Positions 35,377 to 44,787 of a stretch of 44,787 bases of DNA are shown in pieces. The stretch covers positions 1 through 44,787 of the forward strand of contig FWWN02000537.1 in assembly GCA_900175165.2 (NCBI GenBank). Direction: 5' to 3'. A program made the translations under genes and the position numbers. The stretch's first letter is position 1. Each line of letters starts with the position of its first letter. Under the pieces are notes generated by a model. It did not search any database and was not told the DNA's origin. It worked only from the letters and a program-made list of their open reading frames with translations. This DNA comes from Rhizomucor pusillus. Lineage: Eukaryota > Mucoromycota > Mucoromycetes > Mucorales > Lichtheimiaceae.

Positions 35377-37483
35377 ATGTGGCAGCAAGGGAACAATGTT
35401 CGTGGAATCGAGCGGTACCTCGAAAAACGAAACATTGTTGAAGGTCCAGAAGAGAGACAGAAAAGGTGTGCAGATTCCCACAATGCAGAAAGTCGTAAGA
35501 CACGATGACCTTGATATTAAGCTTCATTTATTCCAACGACCACACAAAGAGAGGACATTCTTGGGTTGATTCGGTCCCTGATACCAAAGTTCGTGCGACG
35601 AGTCGCGCAACGCACGTTTCAGAAACGAGACGACTTTGAGTGCCAAATTGTGCCGTTTGGGTCGTACGGCCTAGGCGCCCACACAGCCGGTGCAGATATG
35701 GATCTCATCTTCCTCGGTGCCTGGCCAGTCGAACGCCGCGACTTTAGATACCTGTTCACATCCATGCTCAGAGCCCAACCTGGTGTGACCGATGTCGATG
35801 CAAGTTCCTTGACAATTAAACTCTGTGCGTGTGTGCCGTGTGTGTCTGACGATCTATTTTTGCCCTATAGGCAATTATGCGGACGAAGGTGCCCATCATC
35901 AAATGCAACATTTATGGCATACCGGCAAGTGTCGAGAGAAAAAGGCTCCAGGATCTTGGCTGCTGACGATGACAGCTGTTTAGGTGGACATTTCATACGT
36001 ACGGCTGCATCTGAACAGCATCCCATCAAATCTCAACCTTTTGGATAATCTGCTCCTCCAAGGCATAGATGAAACGTGTGTTGCTAGCATGGATGGTGAG
36101 GATTGATCCGTGTCACTCTGTGAATTTGCTATTCACAATGCTCGGGAAGGCCCACGAACGCAAAGATTTATCACCAACAACATCCAACCGAGAGATTGGG
36201 ACATATTTCGAACAGCCTTGAGATGCATAAAGCACTGGGCAGCACGGAGATGCATCTACGGTAAGCCGATGGGCTACCTCAACGGCAGCACGTGGACATT
36301 CCTCCTCTTGAAAACTTATATCCAAATGGGCAAGAGACCACAACCCAGTCTGAAGCTTTTAGCCGAATTCTTTGACATGTGGGATAACTGGCCTTGGCCG
36401 GAGCCCGTGCTCCTAACAGACTATATACCCGATATCAACGATAGAAAAATAGAATATGAATCTCTGGTAACTCTGAAATACTGCACCAACAGGACTGCTA
36501 TTTTATTCACATCCAAATAGGAGGAATTTGAGGACGCGGTCATGCCTATCGTCTCGCCATGCTATCCCGTATGCAGTTCTGCGCCGTATGTCACGCAGTC
36601 TACACTGAAAGTTATGAAAAGAGAGTTTGCCAGAGGTAGTAAAAACCTTTTTAAGATTAGCTACTCGAGTCGGTCGCTGTAACCCCAATATTTAGCGAAA
36701 ACGATTTTAAGTTATTCGCACACGGATAATGTTGACGACGATGTTTTGGACAAGCTATTCAAAAAGTTCAACTTTTTGAAAAGCTATATCCATTTTCTGC
36801 GAGTTACGGTTACTTCTGAAACTGTGAAAAGCAACGATACATGGTATTTCGAAAAGAAGGCGACTCCTCCCAGTGCCACACGCTGAGCATAGAAGCTAAC
36901 TGCATATCGCTAAAAGGATTAGAAAGATGGCAGGAGCCATTCCACGCCTGGTGCGTCTCCTGGAAGATTGTCCCAACCTAAAGTTCATACATCCATTTAC
37001 AGAATACTCGTCTGTGCTGTGCCGCTATCGAACTGCTGAGGGCAAATACGCATTGAAGACTGGCGCTTTAGAATCCGAACTCGAGGAAAATGAGTATGCC
37101 TCGTCGCTGGAACCGGGCGCATTGCATGTGACAAATTATTTCATTGGGCTACAAGTTGATGTGGATCAAGGCAAGTTCCCGGCCCTTTTGTTGTTTTTTT
37201 TATTTACTCCATATCAGCGGTGCTTACATACAGACGATACCATCAGAAGACATCGATGATGCTGTTGTAGATTTAAGCGGGCCTATCGCTGCGTTCCTGG
37301 ACCATTTGGAATCGAAAAGAAATTCAAAGGACGAAGATGTCACGTTTGCGGTTCACGCAGCTAACAGGTATACTGCTGTTTCCTTCTTCTTCCTCCCTCT
37401 CCACTGCAAGAGCGACCTGGGTATCCTTGATATCTGACCGTTCCTCTTATAGGCGACACGTAGCTGCTACCCTCGATTTTTGA
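35377..37483 (+). CDS. Poly(A) polymerase (PAP1-type nucleotidyltransferase)
   Basis: Ten exons: 35377-35465, 35550-35799, 35871-35924, 35984-36095, 36150-36466, 36521-36635, 36696-36843, 36917-37170, 37247-37367, 37453-37483, giving 496 residues. Catalytic motifs: FGSYGLGAHTAGADMD (residues about 66-80, two metal Asp) and YGIPVDISYVRL (third Asp). The central domain shows RCIKHWAARRCIYGKPMGYLNG and the PAP signature MPIVSPCYP, and the C-terminal RNA-binding fold has WIRKMAGAIPRLVRLLED. It adds poly(A) to mRNA 3' ends in the nucleus. It is shorter and more divergent than yeast Pap1, so it may be a paralogue. Introns 2 and 3 are GC-AG, forced by frame; intron 8 is ambiguous. The start is the first in-frame ATG; more 5' coding sequence is possible. 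It ends 2 nt from the opposite-strand oxygenase. Confidence 0.88.
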
Positions 37484-37485
37484 TA

Positions 37486-38271
37486 TTATACCATATCCTC
37501 CTTGTTAACCATTCTTGCGCGATTGAATCCAGTCTTCTTTGCAAGTTTATCTTTTTCAACGGTATCCTTTGTATCCACGAATCCCACCAAAATGTACCGT
37601 TCTCCCTTGGAGATATCGACTCCTCGATGGGTAATTCGTGCATCGTGGTAAAGCGCATCGCCCTGATTCAATCGCATAATTTCATTTGTCGACTCGAACC
37701 ACGTCCCTCCACCTTGGAAGTCGTCCGGATGACTGAGGAGAATGTTGAAGGACATGAGACACCCATCCGTGTGCGCTTCAAGACCCTTTTGTGCATTTGC
37801 TGCGTATTTTACAATAAAGATGTCTCGAAAATCAAGGTCGCGTGTTGGATGAAACCCAAAGTGTCGTGCCATGTTCTCCAAGAGACGTGAGCGCACAAGA
37901 TCCGGCAGGTAGGCAAGCAGGGGTGTGCCGAGCACAGGGATGTCAGTTGTTGGAAACGCAGAGTGTCGCTCGGTCGTCCAGTCCGTGATACTGCGACATA
38001 CGTTGAGGATATCGCGGCACTCTTCTGGCGAAAAGACGCCCTGCTGTGTCTGAGGAACTTGAAAGCGCCCGTGGCGTACGTGATCGAAAAAGAATCGATT
38101 TTCAGCGACGGTGCGTTCGCGAGGATCATTCGACATGCGCTTCAACGTAACATCGATTTCACCGTACACACGCTGCTTTCGCGTTTCTATGGCAGCCTCT
38201 TCGGCAGGTGTCAATTCGCCAAACAGATCAAAGTCTGCTTCTTCCAGCGTCGTCGTCGTCGCTTGAACCAT
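37486..38271 (-). CDS. 2-oxoglutarate/Fe(II)-dependent oxygenase (prolyl hydroxylase-like)
   Basis: A single exon of 262 codons (261 aa). The double-stranded beta-helix iron site is visible: HTD at residues 167-169 (GLEAHTDGCLMSFNILL), distal His215 (DARITHRGVDI) and the 2-oxoglutarate Arg225 (KGERYILVGFVD). The preceding GGGTWFES and GDALYHDA loops are typical of the prolyl-4-hydroxylase-like group. Substrate unknown; no signal peptide is seen, so cytosolic or nuclear. It is the only intronless gene of the window. The start at 38271 is preferred; an in-frame ATG at 38319 lies too close to the divergent ABC gene (127 bp from the chosen start). Confidence 0.9.
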   Translation of the reverse strand: MVQATTTTLEEADFDLFGELTPAEEAAIETRKQRVYGEIDVTLKRMSNDPRERTVAENRFFFDHVRHGRFQVPQTQQGVFSPEECRDILNVCRSITDWTTERHSAFPTTDIPVLGTPLLAYLPDLVRSRLLENMARHFGFHPTRDLDFRDIFIVKYAANAQKGLEAHTDGCLMSFNILLSHPDDFQGGGTWFESTNEIMRLNQGDALYHDARITHRGVDISKGERYILVGFVDTKDTVEKDKLAKKTGFNRARMVNKEDMV

Positions 38272-38398
38272 GGTGGGGGCGGGTGGCGAAGAAAAAAAAT
38301 GCCTGTACTCCGCTGTCATTCCCCCCAAACCTTAAACCCAGAACAAAAGGGCAGACATCACATCGTTGCTCTCTCTTCGTGCCTGCTGCCTGGGTCAC

Positions 38399-40936
38399 AT
38401 GCAATCCCTCACCACCAATACCACCACTGCTGCTGCAGGAACGGGCCCTTCCTTCCAAGAAACTATGATAGAACTCACACCGCAATCGTCATCGGCAGCG
38501 CAGGGCAGCAATTTATACAGCTTCGATCGTGTGTTTCTGCAGCGATTGGGGCGTCTGCTACAGATCCTGTTTCAATCGTCAGGACACGATCGATTTTGGT
38601 CAACGTCAAAGCGTGCGCGCCAGAGTAGCGTTTTCTGGCTCTACGTTGTTTTTGTAACAGTTAGCTGTGGAAATGAAGTATTATATTACTACGTCGGTTT
38701 GCTGCCCAGTCGGTTCTATGGATTGCTATCGAGCCAGGATCTGCCTGGATTCTCAGCCTTCATTCTTCCGTGTCTCGTGCTTGTCTTTGGCGCAGCCGCT
38801 GTATGTTCTGCTTGAGGGGTGAAAGCATTATATTAGCTGTGAAAGAGATGGAAGGATTAATTTGATCTAAATGGCATCGATGCAGGGACGGAGTCTGCTC
38901 AAGTTTCTGGGAGGATTATTTGCATTAAAGACAAGACGCTTACTGACGCAGCACACCCACGACGTTTACATCAAACCCAAGACTATGTACTCCATTGTAT
39001 TTAATGAGGACGACGATATTGACAACCCGTAGGTTCTTGGAGAGAGAACGAAGGAGTTTGTTGTTTTTTTTTAAAAGTATATGCGTATATTCTTAACTTT
39101 ATTGCAGTGACCAGCGAATTACTCAAGACATTGAAAAGTTCTCTGATTCATTGAGAGAGATTGTCGAAAACCTTATCATTGCACCGGTTCTTGTTCTATA
39201 TTACACTTGGAAGTGCTTCCAAGTCAGCGGCATCTACGGTCCATTGATGATATACGGCTATTTTGTGCTTGGATCGCTGCTTAGCAGAGCGCTTATCAAG
39301 CCGATTGTCAGCATTGTCTTTTACAAGGAGCTAGCAGAGGGAGATTTTCGGTAATGCCCGGTCTGAATTCGTCTATAGCAATGGCAGCTGATAAACCGCT
39401 GCTTGCCCCTTTTTTAAGATTCCTGCACGTACGCCTCCGGCAATTTGCAGAGTCGATTGCATTTTCTAAAGGCGAAATTCAAGAACACGAAAAGGCCAAG
39501 GAAAAGCTGGATACACTGCTTGGTTATCAACGCTCTATTGTCAACCGAGAATTTCCACTGAGTTGTAAGTGAAAGAAATAACATTGCTGCTTCGCTGGTG
39601 ATGTCTAATTTTTTTTAGTGGCAAACGAGGGTTTTGCCTACTTTGGCTCCATTTTAAGCTACCTCATTGTTGCCATTCCCATCTTTGCAGGAGCTTTCGA
39701 AGGCAAAGATCCTGGACAGCTAAGCGAAATTATCTCCAAGGTAGTAAAAAATGCTGCTGCGCATGTTTGAGGCTGCAAAGGACCATGAAATGTATATAAA
39801 TCCAATGTTGATAGAATTCCTTCTTTGCAATGTACCTGATATCCCGCTTCACGACAATCATTGAACAATCAGCAAAGCTGTCAGACTTGGCGGGCTACAC
39901 TGCCCGTATCGGCGAGCTTTTGGAAGCCATCGATGATATTGACGATGAGATGGATGCAGTTCAGGTTGACGACGACGACGATCATTTTTGGCGAGATAAT
40001 GAGAGGTAAAATGCAAAGAAAAAAAATATAGTTATCATGTACTCTAATGTTAATTGATAACGCCAGCTCGAAACAAATCGTTTTCAGAGACGTGCAATTG
40101 ACACTGCCGTCAGGGCGTACGCTCTTGACTGATTTCAATTTGACTATACGCCAGAGTGTACATACAGCGATTGTGGGTCCTAACGGTAGCGGAAAGTCTT
40201 CGCTCCTACGCACGCTAGCTGGACTTTGGCGATGCTCTTCCGGTTAGAGAGAGACCCATCGTTTCCGCCTCTTCTCCTCAGTGCGCTAATATTTCCTGTT
40301 TTTGCTAGGCCAAGTGAAGCTACCGAGTGATCGCATTTTGTTTCTTCCACAGACTCCATATCTCGTCGAAGGCTCTCTCAGAGATCAAATTGCATACCCT
40401 GACGCTGCGTCTGCTGCTCAGAGTAAGTCTGCCAAGCCAAGGCGCCAGACACTTACATGTGCTAAACAGGGAGACAAAAATAATAGTACCTGATCGAATC
40501 GTGCGCGACTTGCTGAGACAAGTTCGACTCGAGCACCTTGAAATGCTCATCGAATCCTTTGATACTCCGTACGCCCAAGAGTGGTCTAAACTGCTTTCTC
40601 CAGGCGAGCAGCAGCGGCTGGTGTTTACAAGAATTCTATACAAACGTCCTCAATTTGCAGGTAAATTTTGGTTTTGGTCAATTTGAATAGTTTTTTACTG
40701 AAGCAATAATATATACTTCAGCTCTCGATGAAGCCACGAGTGCGATGGACGAAGATACAGAAACGCATTTGTATCAGTTGCTGGACAACATTGGTACCAC
40801 GATGATCAGCGTCAGTCATCATCCAAACGTCGTAGGATTCCACAAGCAAATTGTAACCTTGGACGGTGCGGGCGGATACACTGTACAGCAATCAACAATA
40901 GACGGTGCAACAACAAACAAATCCACGCAATTTTGA
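38399..40936 (+). CDS. ABCD-type half ABC transporter (peroxisomal/ABCD4-like)
   Basis: Ten GT-AG exons: 38399-38800, 38886-39028, 39108-39350, 39419-39564, 39619-39740, 39815-40005, 40067-40242, 40309-40422, 40487-40660, 40722-40936, giving 641 residues. The membrane half has helices such as VFWLYVVFVTVSCGNEVLYYY, LIIAPVLVLYYTWKCF, IYGPLMIYGYFVLGSLL and FGSILSYLIVAIPIFAG. The ATPase has Walker A GPNGSGKS (453-460), Q-loop LPQTPYL, signature LSPGEQQRL, Walker B with ALDEATSAMD and H-loop SVSHH. Overall layout (helices then one ATPase, no long loops) fits subfamily D, which imports fatty acyl-CoA into peroxisomes or, for ABCD4, acts on lysosomal cobalamin; ABCD4 seems closest by eye. It functions as a dimer. 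Confidence 0.91.
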
Positions 40937-41110
40937 GAATAATATATAAACGATCGTGAGATCTTCTTTTCCCGTTTCTTCATTTTTTGTATCTGTGTGT
41001 ATATATGTCTGCAACGAAAGAGGAATGGAAAGAAGAAAGAAAAAAAAAAAAAGAAACAAAATAGAGACGCGCCGGGTTGGGGATGGGGATGTCCGTAAAA
41101 TGTATATCCG

Positions 41111-41638
41111 TTATGCGCTCACGGATTGAATCAATGTAATGTTGTCTCCTCGCAGCATTATTCGACCTAAAAAGGCGTTAGCAATGAGAGCCCTTCCAAG
41201 TGCTATCTTTTTTTTTCTTCTCTCTTACCCAAGGATTTTCTGCTAGGCTCTGGCTTGACAGTAACCTCTTCAGCTTCATCCATGACCAAGTTCATAAATT
41301 CATCAAAACCCTAAGTATTAGATTTTCAGTAAGTATGTACATTCTCGGCCAGTCGCGTCATAGCGATACTTGCAATGATTCTGCCTTCGATCCGCATGTC
41401 TGTCTTGTCGAACAGCCAGATTTGCACTCGTGCTTTCTAAAGTTGTACGAAAAGGTGGGTAAGCTCGATCGTGATCGGATGTTGCGCGTAGACTTTAGGC
41501 GGGGCTCGCTTACATTTTGCAGATACCTGAAGATCAGGTTCTAGATTAAACCTTGTTAGACGATCTTAAGGATGCTCGCTCTTTTTACAGGAGACTTACA
41601 ATAGGCTGAACCATAATCTTTTGTACTTTGGACGACAT
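41111..41638 (-). CDS. Small nuclear ribonucleoprotein SmE
   Basis: Five exons (41638-41600, 41540-41514, 41436-41374, 41310-41229, 41166-41111) give 88 residues (human SNRPE has 92). The Sm fold is nearly continuous with human SmE: [47 protein letters not shown], then GRIMLRGDNITLIQSVSA. SmE is one of seven proteins forming the ring on spliceosomal snRNAs. Exon 2 is only 27 nt. Intron 3 (41373-41311) is GC-AG with donor GCAAGT; the invariant join [12 protein letters not shown] leaves no alternative. The gene ends tail-to-tail with the ABC transporter, 174 bp apart. Confidence 0.97.
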
Positions 41639-42174
41639 TTTTGTTGCTGCTGCTGCTGCTGCGATTCTTTCTTTCACTCCTGTGCAGACGAAAAGCAAAA
41701 GCTGCGCTTGAGCTGCGGACCCGACCGAGTGCGAGCGATCGCTCATTCAAAGTCACGGACACACACATTGTCCGTATTAAATCCCTTTTATCTCTTACTG
41801 CCTCACGTATTAAAGTATTTGCGTTGCTCTCAGTGGTTCCATGGGCATAAACATTCCATCATCTAATATAATCGAGTCAAAAAGAGATCAAAGCCATTTT
41901 CGTTATGAAGTGTCGAAATTACGTCGCTACCTCTTATGCTTCGATAAATCTATAAATGTACCATAGATACTTTTCTGTAAAGACGTTGCTACCGCTGAAG
42001 AGTTTTGAGATAGACGATACCATGTTTGATACTGGCAAGGTTATAATTTTTCCTTATAGACGTATGCTAACTGACAATACGTCCGTGACTGCCTGGATCC
42101 ACTTGAAGTTCGGCCAATTGAACAAGCGGCATTCCTTTGCCGAGATCTTGAGCACTAAGAGCAACGTTAGATCC
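41639..42174. other. Divergent SmE/Era intergenic region
   Basis: This 536-bp stretch contains both promoters. On the plus strand the frame of the Era gene is open back to an ATG at 41956, so part could encode an N-terminal extension. A run of GCT codon-like repeats (about 41643-41662) is present. No other feature is recognised. Confidence 0.4.
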
Positions 42175-43899
42175 ATGCAAAGATCAGCAGCAGCTGCGTG
42201 GTCAAAACAGCGATTGTGCCGATGTTACTCTGTTGTGAATCGTGCCAAAGGGCGTGCGGGCATTCCGCTGGACATTATACGACCCAAAGCAGGAACTCGG
42301 CCTGTAACGCCCAAACCGTCGTCACCAAAGAAGCAGCCTAATCCGCTTGTTGTTGCCGAGCAAAAAAGAGAAAGCCTACAGTGGAAAACCGAGGGCTTGG
42401 CTAAAGAAGCACAAGTAGCGGACCCGTTGGAACACGTTGACAGTCGAAAGCTACTCGCTAAAGCAGCCAGTGGTCGCCTTCCTAGTAGCAATATGGATAG
42501 TTATGCCGACCCTGAAAGAGCACCCATCAAAGTCCTTCGCCAGATCAGCCTAGACGAGGAACCAGCTACAAAAGAACAATCAGATAGAAAGCAGCCACGT
42601 GAGGAGATAGAAGCCATGATGGCCGCAAAGCGGCGGCAGCCAGCAGGACTGGCTGAAAGGCTCATCAAGGTTGCGCCTGTCGTGGAACAGCCAAAAAACC
42701 CACATCTGCTCAAAGTAGCAGTTATCGGTGCTGCCAATGCAGGCAAATCAACCCTCGTAAACACCATTGTGGGAACCGATGTATCAGTTGTTTCAGCAAG
42801 AGCGCACACCACGCGCGATCGAGTGTTGGCGGTGTGGTCCCATGAGAATTATCAAGTGGTTTGTATAGGGAGAATTGTGGGGAAGCGAAAACATGTTAGG
42901 GGAAGCTAAAAAAAAAAGAATACGATTTTTACAGATATTCCTTGATACGCCAGGAGTCGTGCCAAATAACAGGGAAGCAAAGTTGAATAGGACTTTGACA
43001 ACATCGTCGTGGAGGTCGCTGGATGAAGCTGATCACGGTACGTGCTCACTCACAATATCGTGGATACCCCCCCATGGACCATGGATAGACATTTCTAATT
43101 GCATTGTATTAGTCCTCGTGGTTGTGGATGGCTACGCTGCAACGAAAGGTGCTGATAAAGAAACGTACGAACAGATTTTGGACCGCCTCAAGGAGAGAAG
43201 GATACCAACCACGCTTATCATGAACAAGGCAAGTAGACAACACAAAGCGAGTTAGTTGCTTTTGCTCTTTCCACTCATACTATGCTTTGCTAGGTGGATA
43301 TGCTGCATAATCCAAAGGCGGATTTGAAACATGTTGTCGCTCGTTACAGAGCACGATCATTTATTATTGACAGAGCATGCTACATTTCGGCTCTGCATGG
43401 ATCTGGTCTAGACGTTCTCAAGGTAACAAGGGCACCGAAAGGATAGAGTGATTTTCAGTGACTAATATTTGCTTCGTTGACAGAACCGACTCTTGAAGCT
43501 CTCGAAACCTGGAAACTGGCTATACCCACGGGAGCAAAAGAACGAAATGTCGGATCTGAAACGAGTTGAAGAATTCATTCGTGTTGAGTTCTTCAAGCGA
43601 CTGCATCAGTATCTCCCTTACATGCTTAAACAGGTAAATTTATTAAAGTCGTTCATGAAAAAAATCTATGTATTCATGGACTTCCATGACAGGAAAATGC
43701 TGGATGGACGGAGATGCCGGACGGTACACTTTTCATTGAACAAAATGTCTACGTCGAGCGTGACAGTCAACAAAAAATCGTGGTTGGAGCCAACGGATCG
43801 CTGATAAATGCAGTGATGGAAGATGCACGCAAGCAGATCGCCAAAGCATTCAATCGCCGTGTAAAGTTACATATTCAAGTCAAGGTCAAGAAGCGATAA
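42175..43899 (+). CDS. Era-family GTPase, mitochondrial (ERAL1-like)
   Basis: Six exons (42175-42858, 42935-43037, 43113-43228, 43294-43422, 43484-43633, 43693-43899) give 462 residues. A mitochondrial-type presequence (MQRSAAAAWSKQRLCRCYS) is followed by a long basic linker, G1 GAANAGKST (from residue 185), RAHTTRDR (G2), FLDTPG (G3), NKVD (G4), SALHGSGLD (G5 region) and a C-terminal KH domain (RLHQYLPYMLKQ, KIVVGANGSLI). Era chaperones small-subunit rRNA in ribosome assembly, here of the mitoribosome. Intron 3 (43229-43293) is GC-AG (GCAAGT), and it splits the invariant NK-VD motif exactly, so the call is firm. An in-frame ATG at 41956 would add 73 residues without targeting character. Confidence 0.95.
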
Positions 43900-43966
43900 G
43901 ATCCGTGTAGATAATTTTACTTTTCTTCCCCTTGTTTGCTTTTATCACAGTATTTCCGAAAAGTAA

Positions 43967-44063
43967 TGTCGCAGGCATAGAAAATTAATGTTGCGCTGTC
44001 CAAAATTATCTTGTCGTATTCTCCAAAGATAGATGTCGCGTGCTTAGGAATTAAAAATGTCGC
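43967..44063 (+). repeat. TGTCGC repeats upstream of right transposase
   Basis: TGTCGC occurs at 43967, 44034 and 44058, with a related TGTTGCGC at about 43989, all within 150 bp upstream of the transposase ATG at 44116. The pair at 44034/44058 is preceded by AGA and separated by a stretch containing AGG, paralleling the arrangement upstream of the left copy (1237 and 1216 on the minus strand). A CCAAG...CTTGG hairpin (about 44065-44080) follows. These may be transposase-binding or terminal-repeat sequences. Confidence 0.4.
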
Positions 44064-44115
44064 CCCAAGGAAAATCTTGGCGCTTTCTTTTTTTTCCTAC
44101 TACTTTACAATTTAA

Positions 44116-44787
44116 ATGAGTGTACAATTTTTATACGAAGATGGACAAAGAAATGTTGTCTATGAGAATGGTAGACCTGAGCCCATGGACTACATTGTTG
44201 ATCAAGGACAATATGCTCTTGAAACGATTAGTTCTCATACTCAGTATTTGCAAAAAATGCCTGCAGAGGAATCTCCTCGAGCTAATTTGATGCAAATAGA
44301 TAAGCCTAGAGATAAGGATTCTCATATGAGAGATATGACGGACAAACGTGCTTATACTTCCTACACTCTTCATGACAAGGCTAGATTCTTCAAACTGAAG
44401 ATTGAGAAGTGTATGAGTGCTTCTGCTGCAGCGAAGCAATTAGGTATTCACGTTCGCACAGCGCAGAGATGGGTCAAACTGTATGAGGAGCGTCCCGACA
44501 GCATCTTTGAAAGTGGTAAAAAGAAAGGTCGTAGACGCATTCTGACTGAGAAACACATGAAGGCCGTTGTCGATTTTATTGATGCTAATCCCTCTACTGT
44601 TGTCGCCGAAGTGACTGAGTATTTAATGCAGCGGTTCGATGGTCTTAATAGTTACACATAGCATGTTTATAACTTCGAGAATAGAATGTAACCTTTCCCT
44701 GGAACAAGCAGAGTTCCGGTCTGTGGAGAGAAATAATCCAGAAAAGGTTGAGGAACGACATGATTGGGTTCGCAAGTGGGAACAAAC
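44116..44787 (+). mobile_element. Degenerate Tc1/mariner-IS630-type transposase, right copy, cut by window edge
   Basis: The frame from 44116 is open to 44661 and shows the same N-terminal leader (YEDGQRNVVYENGRPEPMDYIV) and helix-turn-helix (SASAAAKQLGIHVRTAQRW) as the left copy. An in-frame TAG at 44659 and a one-base insertion at about 44684 then interrupt it; homology resumes in the next frame (ECNLSLEQAEF..., RHDWVRKWEQ) to the window end, where the catalytic DDE domain begins. Both faults lie at the junction of the DNA-binding and catalytic halves. It points away from the left copy, so the two elements flank the 43-kb interval in outward orientation. A non-functional copy is inferred. 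Confidence 0.85.

Overview
The window is a gene-dense piece of a fungal nuclear genome, most likely from an early-diverging lineage. Mucoromycota/Mucorales-like is my best guess, based on very many short introns (about 50-100 nt), intact BLOC-1/BORC-type and SEC2/USE1 trafficking genes, and flanking Tc1/mariner-IS630-type transposases with a mucoralean look. The species cannot be named from sequence alone. I rebuilt 22 spliced protein genes; every reconstructed CDS is an exact multiple of three and preserves the diagnostic motifs of its family where a family is recognised.

Layout, left to right. 1-1099 (-): decayed transposase cut by the window edge. 1339-2509 (-): glutaminyl-peptide cyclotransferase. 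3764-6658 (+): Polo-like kinase. 6792-7500 (-): BET3/TRAPPC3. 8238-9921 (+): serine carboxypeptidase. 10151-13527 (+): SPATA20/DUF255 thioredoxin-like protein. 13517-15881 (-): Hsp70-like ATPase. 16201-18079 (-): polytopic membrane protein of unknown family. 18616-20501 (-): lariat debranching enzyme DBR1. 20740-21652 (+): coiled-coil BORCS5-like protein. 21912-23011 (+): nitrilase-family amidase. 23297-23949 (-): SUB1/PC4. 24113-24623 (+): BLOC1S2. 25085-26783 (+): acetylornithine aminotransferase. 27012-28179 (+): SNARE USE1. 28494-29161 (-): HPt phosphotransfer protein YPD1. 29621-31981 (-): SEC2/Rabin8 GEF. 32564-33462 (+): GPI-type Ser/Ala-rich wall protein. 35377-37483 (+): poly(A) polymerase. 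37486-38271 (-): intronless 2OG-Fe(II) oxygenase. 38399-40936 (+): ABCD-type half transporter. 41111-41638 (-): SmE. 42175-43899 (+): mitochondrial Era GTPase. 44116 to the window end (+): a second, different and also broken copy of the transposase family.

The content is mostly housekeeping. Membrane traffic (BET3, USE1, SEC2, BLOC1S2, probable BORCS5) and RNA metabolism (SmE, DBR1, poly(A) polymerase) are over-represented, but there is no operon-like pathway.

The most unusual signal is splicing. At least 10 of about 109 inferred introns (12 if two ambiguous ones count) have GC-AG rather than GT-AG ends, nearly all with GCAAGT/GCAAGC/GCGAGT donors, and in nine genes out of ten cases the call is forced by conserved protein motifs or by the reading frame. 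SPATA20 alone has three GC-AG introns plus 7-, 11- and 7-nt microexons near its N terminus. Convergent genes are extremely tight: one pair overlaps in coding sequence by 11 nt and another is 2 nt apart. All assignments are by eye from motifs; no database search was run.
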